Assembly: GCA_964017185.1 (NCBI GenBank)
Contig: OZ024870.1
Coordinates: 56,918,312 to 56,982,311 of the forward strand
Direction: 5' to 3'
DNA from: Rugalucina vietnamica
Taxonomy: Eukaryota; Mollusca; Bivalvia; Lucinida; Lucinidae
DNA: 64,000 nt
The number at the start of each line of letters is the position of its first letter. Position 1 is the stretch's first letter. Made by a program: the position numbers and the translations under genes. Of the stretch, positions 1-10,583 are shown one piece after another. The notes under the pieces are model-generated. The model was not told the origin of the DNA and did not search any database. It saw only the letters and a program-made list of their open reading frames with translations.

Positions 1-740
1 GTTGGGAAATTATGTAGGTGTGCGTTTACCAGATATTACGGCAGTGGATACCGTAATATATGAGTTGTAATGGAAAAAGTTATTCTTGTCAAGCTATCGT
101 TATTCCCAGAAATTTGTTCCTTTTAACGAATATTTGTAAATGTGTGTTCATGAGGAATGATTCGACAGTGAGAATCGAAATGTGTTCATGCGTAAAAAGT
201 GTTTCAGTTTCACTTAGGTGTTAAAGCTATGTGATTGTGCGGTTACCGGGCGTGTTTTCAGGTAGTCAGTGTACATATACATTTGGCGGAGTACTGTTTT
301 TGTACATATACATAATACTATCGTCGATCCCGTGCAACTGTTTACATGATCAACGGAGCTTATCATATTGTGTATACGTGCCGATAGACGTGTATATCGC
401 TGACGGAGCATTCAATTGTGGATTTACAATTTATCTAACTCGTGCGTTACAGTGTATATGTGTCGGCAGTGTAAAAGATATAGTACTTAGATTCTTACAG
501 AGAGCACGTATGTATAGTGTTTTTTTTTCCTCTTTGCATTTATGTAGAAAGTGGATGTCGTCATATATGCAATAAAAATCGTCATTCATGTTGAATGCAT
601 CTGTAGGTGCGTTTTTGTTCCTGGAGGTGTACATGTATATTCACAAGTGCTTCACAAATTAGAACTGTTCTGTGGAATATTAATCTGAGTGTTTGTTTTT
701 AGGATACAACTTCATATTGTATTTATTCTTTTGCAGAAGC
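1..740. other. Upstream region of the zinc-finger gene
   Basis: No convincing coding exon is seen. The stretch ends in a pyrimidine-rich run followed by CAG at 734-736, five bases before the ATG at 741. This looks like a 3' splice acceptor, so part of this region is probably an intron in the 5' UTR. The first non-coding exon could lie here or left of the window. Confidence 0.4.
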
Positions 741-1658
741 ATGTCTTTGTTCCAGTGTGATTTATGCCCACGCAGTTATCGCTATAACAAAAATCTAAAA
801 AGGCATGTCAGAGAAGTGCATAGGGATGTTGAATACTGGCTGTGTGTACAAGATAACTGTGTATCAAAATTTGTGCGTAGGAGCTATTTATCTAAACATC
901 TTGTTAATAAACATGGGTTTGAAAAACTGGAAGCACATGCTACTGCTTGTGTTGCGCCACGTGGTGATGTAGATAGAGATACCTACTACGACAAGGTTAG
1001 TGAAGATGATTCTGTGTTAGACATGATCGAAGAAATGGATGCGGCCCAGTATGGTGATAGATACATGAACACCATAACGGAGTTCAAGATTCCAGATTTA
1101 AATAATAATAGTATTAGTAGTGGCGAGGCGACAAACGGTGAATGTGCGGTGAATCGTGTTGGCGCTGGATATAGTGATATTTCTGATGAGGAAGTGTTTG
1201 ATTGTGAATTAATTCAGGGTGATAATGTAAATTCGGGTGGATCAAATAATGGAAGCGTTGTGAGTGAGGATGGTGAAGTTCTCTCTTGTGATGTCGGTGT
1301 AATTGATGGAAATTCTGATGATGTCAGTGTGTCTACTGTGTTAGATTATAATGATGACGTGGCAAATGATACTGATGTCACCGATTCAGTGAATTCATAT
1401 GGCGGAGTGGTCGTTGAGGATGCCGTGGATGCGGGTGATGCAGACAGCTCTGGTGACAACGATGACAATGATGACGATGATGACGATGACGTAATCGTCA
1501 TAAGTAGTGACGATGACGATGAAACTGCTGTTGTCATTCGCGAAGAGGAAGTAATAACAGAAACGATGGTTGTGACAGTGACAAAGAAGACATATATCGT
1601 CAATGGAGGGGTCGTTGATGTCAAGTACAATTTAGAAAGAGACTTTTACAGAAACTAA
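741..1658 (+). CDS. Two-finger C2H2 protein with long acidic tail and SUMO-interacting-like motif
   Basis: Encodes 305 residues. Two C2H2 zinc fingers lie at the N terminus: Cys6, Cys9, His22, His27 and Cys35, Cys40, His53, His58. The rest is disordered, rich in Ser, Asn, Gly and Asp, with a run of eight Asp before VIVISSDDDD (about residues 251-260). A hydrophobic V/I core followed by Ser and acidic residues is the usual form of a SUMO-interacting motif. A later acidic patch and a Val/Thr/Lys-rich C terminus follow. The reading frame is open from 693, but the start at 741 is preferred because CAG at 734-736 looks like a splice acceptor and the finger begins five residues after this Met. Two fingers are few for a sequence-specific factor; binding to nucleic acid or a nuclear protein is inferred from the family. 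The gene is intact and no orthologue is recognised. Confidence 0.75.
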   Translation: MSLFQCDLCPRSYRYNKNLKRHVREVHRDVEYWLCVQDNCVSKFVRRSYLSKHLVNKHGFEKLEAHATACVAPRGDVDRDTYYDKVSEDDSVLDMIEEMDAAQYGDRYMNTITEFKIPDLNNNSISSGEATNGECAVNRVGAGYSDISDEEVFDCELIQGDNVNSGGSNNGSVVSEDGEVLSCDVGVIDGNSDDVSVSTVLDYNDDVANDTDVTDSVNSYGGVVVEDAVDAGDADSSGDNDDNDDDDDDDVIVISSDDDDETAVVIREEEVITETMVVTVTKKTYIVNGGVVDVKYNLERDFYRN

Positions 1659-1815
1659 TAGTCTGTTTTACTTCCGTTGGGGAGTGTCGCAAATAGCGAG
1701 TCGATTCAAGTATATGTTAGTGTGTACTGAATGAACTTTTAGTACTTTGTTTGTCTCCGCTTGAGAAACTATCGTTTTTATTGTTGTACTTGAATGAACT
1801 TATTGGTTTTTTGAT

Positions 1816-1923
1816 TGTCTCCGTTAAGTAGCATAAGTTTCACGTGAATCTTGAGGCTCCGTCGGAGCCGCTTTGCTCGTGCCATATGTGATTCACGTGG
1901 AATTTGTGCTACTAGCGGAGACA
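1816..1923. repeat. Imperfect ~35-bp-arm palindrome in the 3' UTR
   Basis: The arms at 1816-1850 and 1890-1923 both begin with TGTCTCCG when read inward, and match at most positions. The loop holds a smaller perfect hairpin, GGCTCC-GTC-GGAGCC. It lies between the zinc-finger stop codon and the AATAAA signals, so it would be a long stem-loop in the mRNA. A weaker direct repeat of the left-arm start occurs near 1760. It could equally be a small inverted-repeat transposon. Confidence 0.7.
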
Positions 1924-2008
1924 CTATGGGTATAAAAGCTTCGGTTTTTATATGTTTAAAAAAACGACAAAAATTATCGGATAAATGATTGTGTGATATT
2001 CATGTTGG

Positions 2009-2026
2009 AATAAAAAAAGGAATAAA
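2009..2026 (+). terminator. Two AATAAA poly(A) signals
   Basis: AATAAA occurs at 2009-2014 and 2021-2026, about 350-370 bases after the zinc-finger stop codon. They are the likely 3' end signals of that gene. No cleavage site can be fixed. Confidence 0.45.
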
Positions 2027-2114
2027 AAATTGGTGGTAAGCTGTTTTCATTTTCTTGTGTTACTTTTTCCGTATGTCGTAGAGAAAAAAGGCTGGCATAA
2101 AACGATCTCCTCGA

Positions 2115-2425
2115 CAACTTATACCATGAAACATATCGTAAGCCGAATGAGCAGCTATTTTCCCAATAGGTGGCCACTCAGTTACCTTAACTTAACTAAA
2201 AATATGAAAACATACATAAGGCGCCAACAGCACAAAAAATTTTAAACACCAAGACATAAAACAAAAAGAACCACTACAGAAGTATCGACTTGGAACGATC
2301 AGTAACACAAAGTTACTGGCGGGCTTAAACCGGTTTTACAGGTACCTAACCTCACCCTCAGCTTCTGCAGTGGTTCACAACATTTAGTTAGTTCTTCGGT
2401 CCTCGTGGTGAATCTCTAACTAGTC
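2115..2425. repeat. Partial foldback element (one arm plus spacer)
   Basis: Matches one arm of the large foldback at 40881-41602, from the segment around 'cgtaagccgaatgagcagc' to 'agttactggcggg', followed by its spacer in the opposite orientation. The second arm is absent. It abuts another dispersed repeat at about 2435. Confidence 0.75.
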
Positions 2426-2434
2426 AATGAATCA

Positions 2435-2790
2435 TCAAGAACAAACAAATAAATCATGATAAACATCCTGATGAATCAATAACCAGGACTCACAGATTGA
2501 GTAAGCTGCCCGACGATGGAGATCCCTGGGCGCCGAATAACCTACTAACTCCGGAGCAAAAGAAAAACACCAGTTGGACCCCGGTGGGCCAAGCAACAGA
2601 CAAGAAGCTCCGGCCCCAACCAACTAAAATGAATAGCTTTAAGTCGGGGCCATCATAGAGTCTGACGCCCGACCCACCGGCGTGCAATTAAAGAAGGCAG
2701 CATAGTTATCAACCATGATTGGGTTAAAAACTAAGCATGCAGACTGTCGCATAACATTCAAGTTATAACCTTTCCTTGTGAGAGCCTTTC
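2435..2790 (-). repeat. Dispersed repeat family G, copy 1
   Basis: The reverse complement of this stretch resembles 28923-29250 over more than 300 bases, including the shared block 'aactaagcatgcagactgtcg' shortened at either end. Both copies can be translated in a similar frame, but each has its own stops, so this is read as a non-coding dispersed repeat. Confidence 0.65.
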
Positions 2791-2811
2791 CTTGTGATTT
2801 CAGAGAAGATG

Positions 2812-2812
<1 letters not shown>

Positions 2813-2854
<42 letters not shown>

Positions 2855-2855
2855 T
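2813..2855. repeat. (TTA)n microsatellite
   Basis: About 14 uninterrupted TTA/TAT units. Confidence 0.95.
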
Positions 2856-3920
2856 TCAATTATAAGTCTGTGGTAACTGTCTGCAGTCATGGAAACCAGA
2901 TTTCTGATCCAACCTGCTTTGAAACCTAATGCAGGCAGTCTCCCACCCCAATGATGCTTCGTAAAAAAAAATTCATTGCGGGTATATTTGATCATATTTA
3001 TATTGAAAGTGTGAATGGACCCATGGGCTCGGTTCCCGTCCTTAAAGCTCGCCTTCGGCTTAGGTGAGCTAATAGCAGAACAAATATGCAGAGACCTGCA
3101 AATACCGTTTACATAGACTCTCATTGTAATTTGCTCCAAAACAAGACTCATTCATGCGCTTCACAACTCATGACCCAAACTCAGACGGGAGAATACAAAG
3201 GCAGCGAAGCAAAGGATGTTAGCCAGTATATTATCCGCTGTTTAGGGACACCTCAAAATCGCTCAACAATTAAAAAGATTAATGTAATGATTACTCAGAA
3301 ATCACAATATCCGCAATTTGGTCATCGAATGGCAGAACAGAAGCTGATTAAATCACAAATAAGAGCAAAATATTATTTGTTTAGATTGATGCTTAACGTT
3401 CCTGTCAACAGCAATGGTCATGTAGGGACGTTGCCTCCATTTTTGGGACCTTTACCCAAAATTAAGATGTCGTGCTTCATAATTATAACCACCCATGCAA
3501 ACTGATTAGGCTTATACCCTGGGCAGGCTCAGACCTGAGCGGTTAACCAGTAATCAGATAGTCGGTCAATAGTTTGGAAGCTTTGCCTGGAGGCACAAAC
3601 ACCCTATCTATTTCTCCTAGACCCCAATGGGCGGGAACCCATGCAAAATATTCAAGAATGGTTACACTGTCGTATGACAAAGGCGGTTGATGAATACGCA
3701 TTTGTGACCAATCGGGTGTAGCCTTACATCTTAAATTTGCTGCGGTAGAACTCTGCCCACACGTTGGGCCAATCGCGTGCAACGATTCAATTAGAGATTT
3801 CTGTCCAAATCAGTCGTGCACAACAGTTTCGATGAAAGGCTAGCCAATGTTGTACTGTCGTCCGATAGTTCCGTCAGATTGCGCTCCCTTGTAATATACT
3901 ATAATAAGAAATCTAATTTT
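2856..3920. other. No supported gene
   Basis: Open frames exist, the longest being 139 codons at 3086-3505, but none has a recognisable domain, a splice context or a good composition. The stretch at 3500-3900 looks like single-copy non-coding sequence. Confidence 0.4.
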
Positions 3921-4204
3921 CATTACGAGAACATGCCCATGTAAAAAAAAAATAGATTTTTATTGAAGTTGTAAAAATTAAAAATTTTCAGTAGAAAATT
4001 GTTGATATTTTTCTTATTTTTGCTCAAAACATAGATTGTGGGTACACGTTAGAACTGCCTCGACGAGGCGGTTCTAACGAGTACCCACAATCTATGTTTT
4101 GGAGCAAAAATAAGAAAAATAGGTATACCCCTGCATACCCTAGTTTTACTATATAAACGTGGGGTGTAAGGGGGTATTCATTGCACGGACATGTTTTCCT
4201 GATG
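3921..4204. mobile_element. MITE family A, copy 1 (hairpin element)
   Basis: The ends are inverted repeats of the form CATTACGAAAACATGCCCAT. The middle is a near-perfect palindrome built on ACATAGATTGTGGGTAC and GTTAGAAC...CCTCG-CGAGG. Further copies are at 4561, 13048, 13646 and 21343, with a fragment at 55493. It has no coding capacity and is therefore non-autonomous. Confidence 0.8.
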
Positions 4205-4560
4205 GGGTTACTCCGGAGAGGATTATCAACATATTCAAAGGCAAACACAATTTCAGAAGGCTTGCTTCGATGCTACAGATCGCCTTAATTTGCCTTAAAA
4301 GCACCCCGCCAATATCATAAAACTTCCCTCTTTATTGGTAGCTTGAGATGTTCTCCGATCCCAGGTTTCCGTTTCACGCTGTTCAGGGGTACATGTATAC
4401 CATAATTTGGAATTACTGTATTACAATGGCGACGCGTTTGATGACACATTTGATGATGAGGAGCTGATGTTTTTCATCAATCGTGTTGCGGTTATGAGTT
4501 TTTAGCACAGTAACCTGTGAATCCGACCCAAGACACACCAGTGATTGCCTTAACCACATT

Positions 4561-4842
4561 TTATTACGAAAACACGCCCATGCAATATACAGAGTAGCAG
4601 AAAAAAAAAAAGAAAACTTCATTGGAAAATGTTTGATTTTTTAATATTTTTGTTCAAAACATTGATTGTGGATACGCGTTAGAACCGCTTCTAACGAGTG
4701 CCCACAATCTACCCACAATCTATGTTTTAGAGCAAAAAATAAATAAAAAATGAAAAATATGCATACTCCTGCATACCCTAGATTTGCTATATAAAAGAGG
4801 GGTATAAGGAGGTATAAATTACACAGAAATGTTTTCGTGATG
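4561..4842. mobile_element. MITE family A, copy 2
   Basis: Same terminal inverted repeats and same ACATAGATTGTGG hairpin core as the copy at 3921, with a shortened palindrome and the ACCCACAATCTA motif duplicated in tandem. Confidence 0.75.
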
Positions 4843-5064
4843 TGAGGCGTACTACAACCAACAACATTTGCCAGAGGTGTGACGAATTTCATCTTTTGGT
4901 GTAGTCACCTTGGGATCTAATGTTGATAAATTTTTGTAATTGCCAACCGGGTGACGGTCAGAATTTGCCTTTTTCATGGACCCGAGCTTTTTGGGGTACC
5001 ACTTTCCTGTTTAAAACTGCCCACATTGTTTTACTGACTTTGTGTATTCCAAACATTTATTTTC

Positions 5065-5691
5065 ATGCCCCCAACTTCGAAGAAGCTGAAGGGGCATATT
5101 GGTTTGACAATGTCCGTCTGTCCAGTCCAGTCCAGTGCACTGCAGTGCAGTGCGTGAGTAACGCTTAACACTCGGGTCAGGAACCGTTAGAGCTAGGATC
5201 TTGAAATTTGGTATTTAGTTTGTATATGAAAACTAAGAGGACCCGTATTATTTCTTTCAGGAAAATTCAAGGGGCTAGGGCCCATTCTATAAGCGTTATT
5301 TTCCTTTTTTATTCTCGATAAAGTGAATAGATAGTGGGTAGCTTGTGTGCGCACTCCTACTACAGTTTCATGCCAATACGCTTAAAACTTTACATGTATT
5401 ATGGGCATGGTCTGCAGATATGTATGTTATTTAGATATAACCCTCGGAGTTTTGTCATTTTTTCACAATTTGAACATAGTCATTTTTCGGGCATTTTAGT
5501 AAATGGATAGAGGGTACCTTGTGTGCGCAACTCCTGACACAGTTTAATGCCGATACTTTTGATTTGACAGACATTGTGGCTATGCATGTGGTTGGGATAT
5601 ACTCTTCAGATTTTTTTCACCTTTTTTATTATTTTACAATTTGAACTTTTCATTTTTCACATCTTGAAAGAGACGTACCAGTTGGGGGCAT
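5065..5691. mobile_element. 627-bp element with 12-bp inverted ends ATGCCCCCAACT
   Basis: Starts ATGCCCCCAACT and ends AGTTGGGGGCAT, a perfect 12-bp terminal inverted repeat. There is no open frame. A related right end (TTGGGGGCATAA) appears at about 30260. Just inside the left end a short 'gtccagtcca' repeat precedes the body. The superfamily is unknown; the size and lack of coding fit a non-autonomous DNA element. Confidence 0.65.
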
Positions 5692-5922
5692 AGTGTTTCC
5701 TAAACACATTTTCTAGTTACATTGGAGTTATCGTCGACTCGAATATTATGGAACGGGCTATTGAATATTATGGAAAGGGCTATTTTTGAATATGCGAAAA
5801 CAAAGACGTCTCCACCTCTGAAGATAACCCCAGTCACCCGAAATATAACATCAGAAAGAATGGGGACGAGTGTACGTATGTAGCATGGAGGGATCCGTCT
5901 TCCCCACCCCCACCCCCCCCCC

Positions 5923-5960
<38 letters not shown>

Positions 5961-6400
5961 TCTAATAACCTTTTCTCATATTTTTGCATTTAGGTCACGT
6001 GCCGTTCTTGCGTATATTATGCATGCGATAATTATTGATTTGGGGGCCTTGATTTCAAACCATGATCATATAGCATGTATACATGTAATATTAGTTTAAT
6101 CCATCCTCATATTTATAAGAAATAACACTTCTAAAAACTACAACACAACATTTAAACATAACATTTTTAGGTGGGTAGGGAAAGGATAGTACAGCATAAA
6201 CTTTTAGACCAACATCTAACAGGCTTATTATCATCTTGAATCAGCCACGTGATCAAAAGATAAAGACTTCAAAAAAACTTTAACCAAACTACAAATGAAA
6301 TAAGTCCGTGACCTTGACCTCAAAGTCACCCAGGATGACGCAGCTTAAATTTTCAGGCATTGTATTATCTTTATGCGTCCACGTTTAAGAGATTAACACA
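5692..6400. other. Non-coding, with C/A homopolymer tract
   Basis: Contains a C-rich run ending at 5923 followed by 33 A residues (5924-5956). No gene is seen in the remainder. Confidence 0.5.
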
Positions 6401-7465
6401 TTAACGCCAATGCCAGTCCTGACACAGGGGGGAGTGCGATTTAGCTCTTCCTGTACTTCTGTATATTAAGTTGATTTGATATACTCGCCTGTATCACTGC
6501 CTTGGTCTAAAGATTTTGCGTTTTATCTTAATTTACTTTCAATCACTGTTTTGGTTCCCTTATGACCAGTTTGGGATGCTGTGAATATATATGGAGTATT
6601 TCAAATATATTTTACGTTAAGAATCATCTTCTTAACAGTATTTTGACTTTCTGGCCCCTTTGGGAATATGAGTCTTTGATTTAGACAACACTGATGTAAA
6701 TTCTTGAAATTGCAGCAAAAATGTTTGGCTTTCCCTGCCAGTTTTGTAAAAGGGTCACTGATGAAGGTTCATTACCCGAAATTGTACAATATGGCCCATC
6801 TTCCAGCTTTGAATGTTTTACTGCTTCCAAAGGATCTAACAATTATTTTTATTTGCTATTACTGCAGCTGGTGTTGTGCCGTGTGGCGGCCCTAAAAAGT
6901 CTCCCCGTACATCATCCATAGTGCAGATTATATTTTTCTTTTGATCCTTTGGGATCAGTGAATATATTTGGAGTATTTCAAATATATTTTACGTTAAGAA
7001 TCATCTTCTTAACAGTATTTTGACTATTTGGCCCCTTTGGGAATATGAGTCTTTGATTTAGACTACACTGATGTAAATTCTTGAAATTGCAGCAAAAATG
7101 TTTGGCTTTCCCTGCCAGTTTTGTAAAAGGGTCACTGATGAAGGTTCATTACCCGAAATTGTACGATATGGCCCATCTTCCAGCTTTGAATGTTTTACTG
7201 CTTCCAAAGGATCTAACAATTATTTTTATTTAGTCTAATTTCTTTGTCTTTGTTTTTTTCTTTTCTTAGATGTTTCAGAATTCGAACTTAAATTTCTTCT
7301 TTCTGGGTCACTTTCTTTCTTTGGTCTCTTATGTCTTGTGTTTGACGTTTGTTTATGAGGGCTTTTACATGTACCTTCTGATTTCAAGTGTTCTCTAAAG
7401 TCATTGTCTGACGACGACTGATTGTCATCTCTCGCTTCTGATTCGTCGAACTGATCATACGACAT
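6400..7465 (-). pseudogene. Ser/Lys-rich coding fragment interrupted by repeat R378
   Basis: A 76-codon open frame (7465 to 7235) starts MSYDQFDESEARDD, passes through an acidic Ser/Asp part and ends in a basic KKRKKQRQRN tail resembling a nuclear localisation signal. A paralogue at 9340-9640 continues past that tail into SQTG/PQTG-RKGTKT and a Ser-rich part; the same continuation resumes here at about 6575, beyond the R378 pair, and soon meets stops. The natural reading is one exon cut by an insertion. No domain is recognised. Composition suggests a disordered nuclear protein. The part at 7235-7465 may still be expressed as a short first exon; the whole is probably dead. Confidence 0.5.
6581..7232. 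repeat. Repeat R378: two direct copies
   Basis: Copies begin at 6581 and 6959 (offset 378) and are nearly identical over about 275 bases, from 'gtgaatatat' to 'aacaattatttttattt'. A third, partial copy is at 46611-46768. Here the pair splits a Ser/Lys-rich coding segment on the minus strand: the parts before and after it line up with the unbroken paralogue at 9340-9640. Between the copies is a ~100-bp spacer. Confidence 0.8.
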
Positions 7466-7801
7466 AAGTTAACACTTTCAGATGCTGACTTCACTTTTGT
7501 CGGTAGTTCTAGATAGCGAAAAGAGGCTCTCTTCGCGAAAAGATGCGAAAAGATGCAAAATGCGAAAAGAGGAAATAGAGAGAAATGAAAGGGGGAAAAG
7601 ATATATTCAAGACATATAGACGAAGAAAATATGGAATATCAAAATAAAAAAGAAGATTCTGTATTGACTCTGTATGTTAATTTGGTCAGTTTGGGTGTTT
7701 TATATCGATCGCCATTGATATTGATTGAGATTTTCTTAGGTAAATTTTCGTAATTGATTTTGAGATTTGTTTTATCTCAGTAAATAACATATGTTCATAA
7801 A

Positions 7802-7906
7802 ATGAACAAATACGAGATGATGGATTTAACTGGCGAATCTTTACTGATCAAAAGAAATAATAGCAATGTCGCTATTAAACATTTGAAAGATGTCACGACG
7901 ATACTT
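7802..7906 (+). CDS. Possible first exon, thioredoxin-fold (nucleoredoxin-like) N terminus
   Basis: Thirty-five codons from ATG 7802 end exactly, in phase 0, at a consensus donor GTAAGA (7907). The peptide pattern, a G-x-SLL-x-K motif followed by ...HLKDVTTIL, resembles the start of nucleoredoxin/tryparedoxin-like proteins, where the catalytic WCxxC comes in the next exon. No such exon is found nearby, so this is weak: either an orphaned exon or chance. It would be divergent from the minus-strand Ser/Lys-rich frame at 7465. Confidence 0.2.
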
Positions 7907-7909
7907 GTA

Positions 7910-8765
7910 AGAATCAACATGGCTCTGTTATGTGCATTACTAAAAATTGAGTTTGTTATATGTTCCTTATCTGGAAACTTACACATGCGGCTACATGGTT
8001 CCACCTTACATGTATGAATATTATTTTGTTACAAGACTGGCATGTCGACTAAGCGTAAATGGGGGCAGACTTAAACGCTGCTAAATTTAGCAAACAGACG
8101 ATCAGCAAGATATACTAAAACACTGAAATACTGAACTGCTGATTTATTTTTCTTGGTCAGTTTTGAGTTTAGTTTATCAAATGTAAATAATGATCTAATG
8201 TTTTTATAACATGTAGAATGCAGTATATTCGACAGTGACAGTGCGCGACAATACAGTTTAGAAACTTGAAATTCATTTGCTGATGTGCTGATTTTTGTGA
8301 TCAGGTATTATGCTTTGTAATACATTAGAAGTATCAGAATGTTATGTTTTCGGTACGTTGTCGCGCAGTTAAATCACATTACTATTTTCTTTGCTTTTGT
8401 TTGTAAGTAATTAAAGTTTCAAGCCAGGTACACGTATCGCGACACACGCCACATTGATTTTTAATTAATACTGAATCTTGGTGGTCTAAATGGCACTTAT
8501 TTATCTTACTAATTATTCGTACATCCTCCGTTTTCCTTGTTGGCATTTTAGCATTTTGATAACATAAGCTTCAGAATAGTTTGCATGTATAACAGTTTAA
8601 AAGTGGTCTATAGTGTCTCATAAGTCTATACAGACTGGATATCAAATATATTTTAGCTTGTTATAAATATGTATATAGATTGTATGTATTTGATATGTGA
8701 CACTCTAATAACCTATTAAACTGTATAAAAAGTTTGAAAATTCACCGACAGAAGATGAAACCCGA
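7910..8765. other. No gene seen
   Basis: AT-rich intergenic or intronic sequence without a convincing exon or repeat pair. Confidence 0.4.
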
Positions 8766-8769
8766 AACT

Positions 8770-9113
8770 AATTTGTATGTGTGAATTTTCACGGTAGCCA
8801 TAAAATGGCACGCGTGCACATGTATATTGCTTCAAGATGACACCTATGTAATTACCGAATGTTTTGATAGTAAGAAGTGAGATGGTCTTGAGCACCTTTA
8901 ATTTGTAGGTTTTGAATTTTCACGGTAGCCATTGAATGGCACGTGCGTACATGTATATTGCTTCAAGATGACACCTATGTAATTACCAAATGTTTTGATA
9001 GTACGAAGTGTGATATCTTGGGACAGAGCACCTTTGATTTGTATGTGTAAATTTTCACGATAGCTATTGAATGGCACGCGTATACATGCATATTGCTTCA
9101 ATATGACACCACT
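8770..9113. repeat. Three tandem copies of a ~132-bp unit
   Basis: Units start near 8770, 8901 and 9035. Each carries 'aattttcacggtagcc', 'gaatggcacg' and 'attgcttcaagatgacacc'. The last copy is shortened. Confidence 0.85.
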
Positions 9114-9308
9114 GTGATTTAGCTAATATTGTCCTTACATAAAGCTTATCCAATTAAAATATCCATTTAAGATCACATGGAGGTATCTGCTTGACACCTT
9201 TATAATAAGGGGGCCGAAAAAAAGAGGAAAAAGTAGAATTAAGAAGCAAAGAACTTCCCACCCAATTCATTATTCATTTGAAAAGAAAGTGCTACATGTT
9301 TGTATTTC

Positions 9309-9343
9309 ATTCATTCATTCATTCATTCATTCATTCATTCATC
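9309..9343. repeat. (ATTC)n microsatellite
   Basis: About nine ATTC units. Confidence 0.95.
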
Positions 9344-9344
9344 G

Positions 9345-9640
9345 CTATCATTGCCTTTTTGTCTCTGAAAATTGACTATCATCATTGCTTGATGATCTTG
9401 ATTTACTTTCTGACGCTTTGAATGCTGTTTTGGTTCCCTTACGACCAGTTTGGGGTGTTAATGTAATTTTTTTTTTTTCGTTTTTTTTTCTTTTCTTAGA
9501 TGTTTCAGAACTTAAATTTCTTCTTTTTGAGTCACTTTCTTAATTTGGTCTCTTATGTTTTGGTTTTGGTGTTTGTTTGTGAGGGATTTTACCCTCTGAT
9601 TTCAAGTGTTCTCTAAAGTCATTGTCTGATGACGACTTAT
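9345..9640 (-). pseudogene. Second copy of the Ser/Lys-rich coding fragment
   Basis: Reading from 9640 downwards, SSSDNDFREHLKSEG, HKQTP, KRRNLSSETSKKRKK and PQTGRKGTKT match the fragment at 6400-7465, then SKSRSSSNDDSQFSETKRQ precedes a stop. At least one in-frame stop and a short insertion of A residues are present. The 5' end is cut off by a family T repeat at 9640. Unlike its paralogue it has no R378 insertion, so it serves as the empty-site reference. Confidence 0.55.
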
Positions 9641-10404
9641 GCATTTGAATGGGAAAAATGGTAAAATGCTATTTAATGGGTAAAACTTACTGGGAATAGG
9701 CAAATGGACAGAAGATTAATGTTAATGGAAAAATTTAGCCCCTAGGGGATTGTCTGCCCCTGCCCCGGGGCTATATACATGTAAATTTCCATAATAATGA
9801 AACATCTTCTCCCCTTAAACCAATTGGCCAATCAAACTTTATACAGAGCATTCTTGGGAAGGGGGAAAGAATGTTTATATAAATGGTCAAGGTCACATGA
9901 CCAAGATGGCCGCCATGGCTATAAATAGAAAAAAAAACTTTAAAAATCTTCTTCTCCAGAACCAGAAGGCCTTAGGCTATGATTTTGAAACTTGGTGTGA
10001 AGCATCAGTAACTGGAGCTATACAAAGTTTGTATTAATCATGACCCTGGGATGACCTTGACCTTTTTACGGCAAGGTCAACTTAGGCCGCCCATGCATTT
10101 GAATGGGAAAAACTTACTGGGAATACGCAAATGATCAGAAGATTAATGTTAATGGAAAAATTTAGCCCCTAGGGGGTTGTCTGCCCCTGTCCCGGGGCTA
10201 TATACATGTAAATTTCCATAATAATGAAACATGTTCTCCCCTGAAACCACTTGGCCAATCAAAGCCAAACTTCATACAGAGCATTCTTGGGAAGGTGGAA
10301 AGAATGTTTATATCAATGGTCAAGGTCACATGACCAAGATGGCCGCCATGGCTATAAATAGAAAAACCTTTAAAAATCTTCTTCTCCAGAACCAGAAGGC
10401 CTAT
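9640..10404. repeat. Family T repeat, left part (about 1.7 tandem units)
   Basis: Tandem units of about 440 bp with shared blocks 'ggtcacatgaccaagatgg', 'ccatggctataaatag', 'tgaccttgacctttttacgg' and 'gcatttgaatgggaaaa'. The left end is missing. The sequence stops in mid-unit at 10404 and resumes at 12263, so a 1.86-kb block has been inserted. Confidence 0.85.
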
Positions 10405-10583
10405 AACAGCCACCGGAATTTTTTTGCCAAACCGGTTTTTGGCAAACTCGCCTTGTAATTCTAGCAGAGTTAGAGGCTTTTAATCACTTGATTTATATAT
10501 TATGGTGTTTATTAAGTACATCCTATAGCATTTGGACCCTTAATCTATTATCGCCTTGAAAATATTTAGCCGTAAAAGTCAAA

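Noticed and set aside
693..740. N-terminal extension of the zinc-finger protein
   Set aside because: A splice acceptor-like CAG precedes the Met at 741, and the extension is hydrophobic without being a good signal peptide for a nuclear-type protein.
2639..3151. 170-codon minus-strand frame with an Asn run
   Set aside because: It spans a TTA microsatellite and a dispersed repeat whose other copy has stops.
3086..3505. 139-codon plus-strand frame
   Set aside because: No domain, no splice context; length is within chance for this much sequence.
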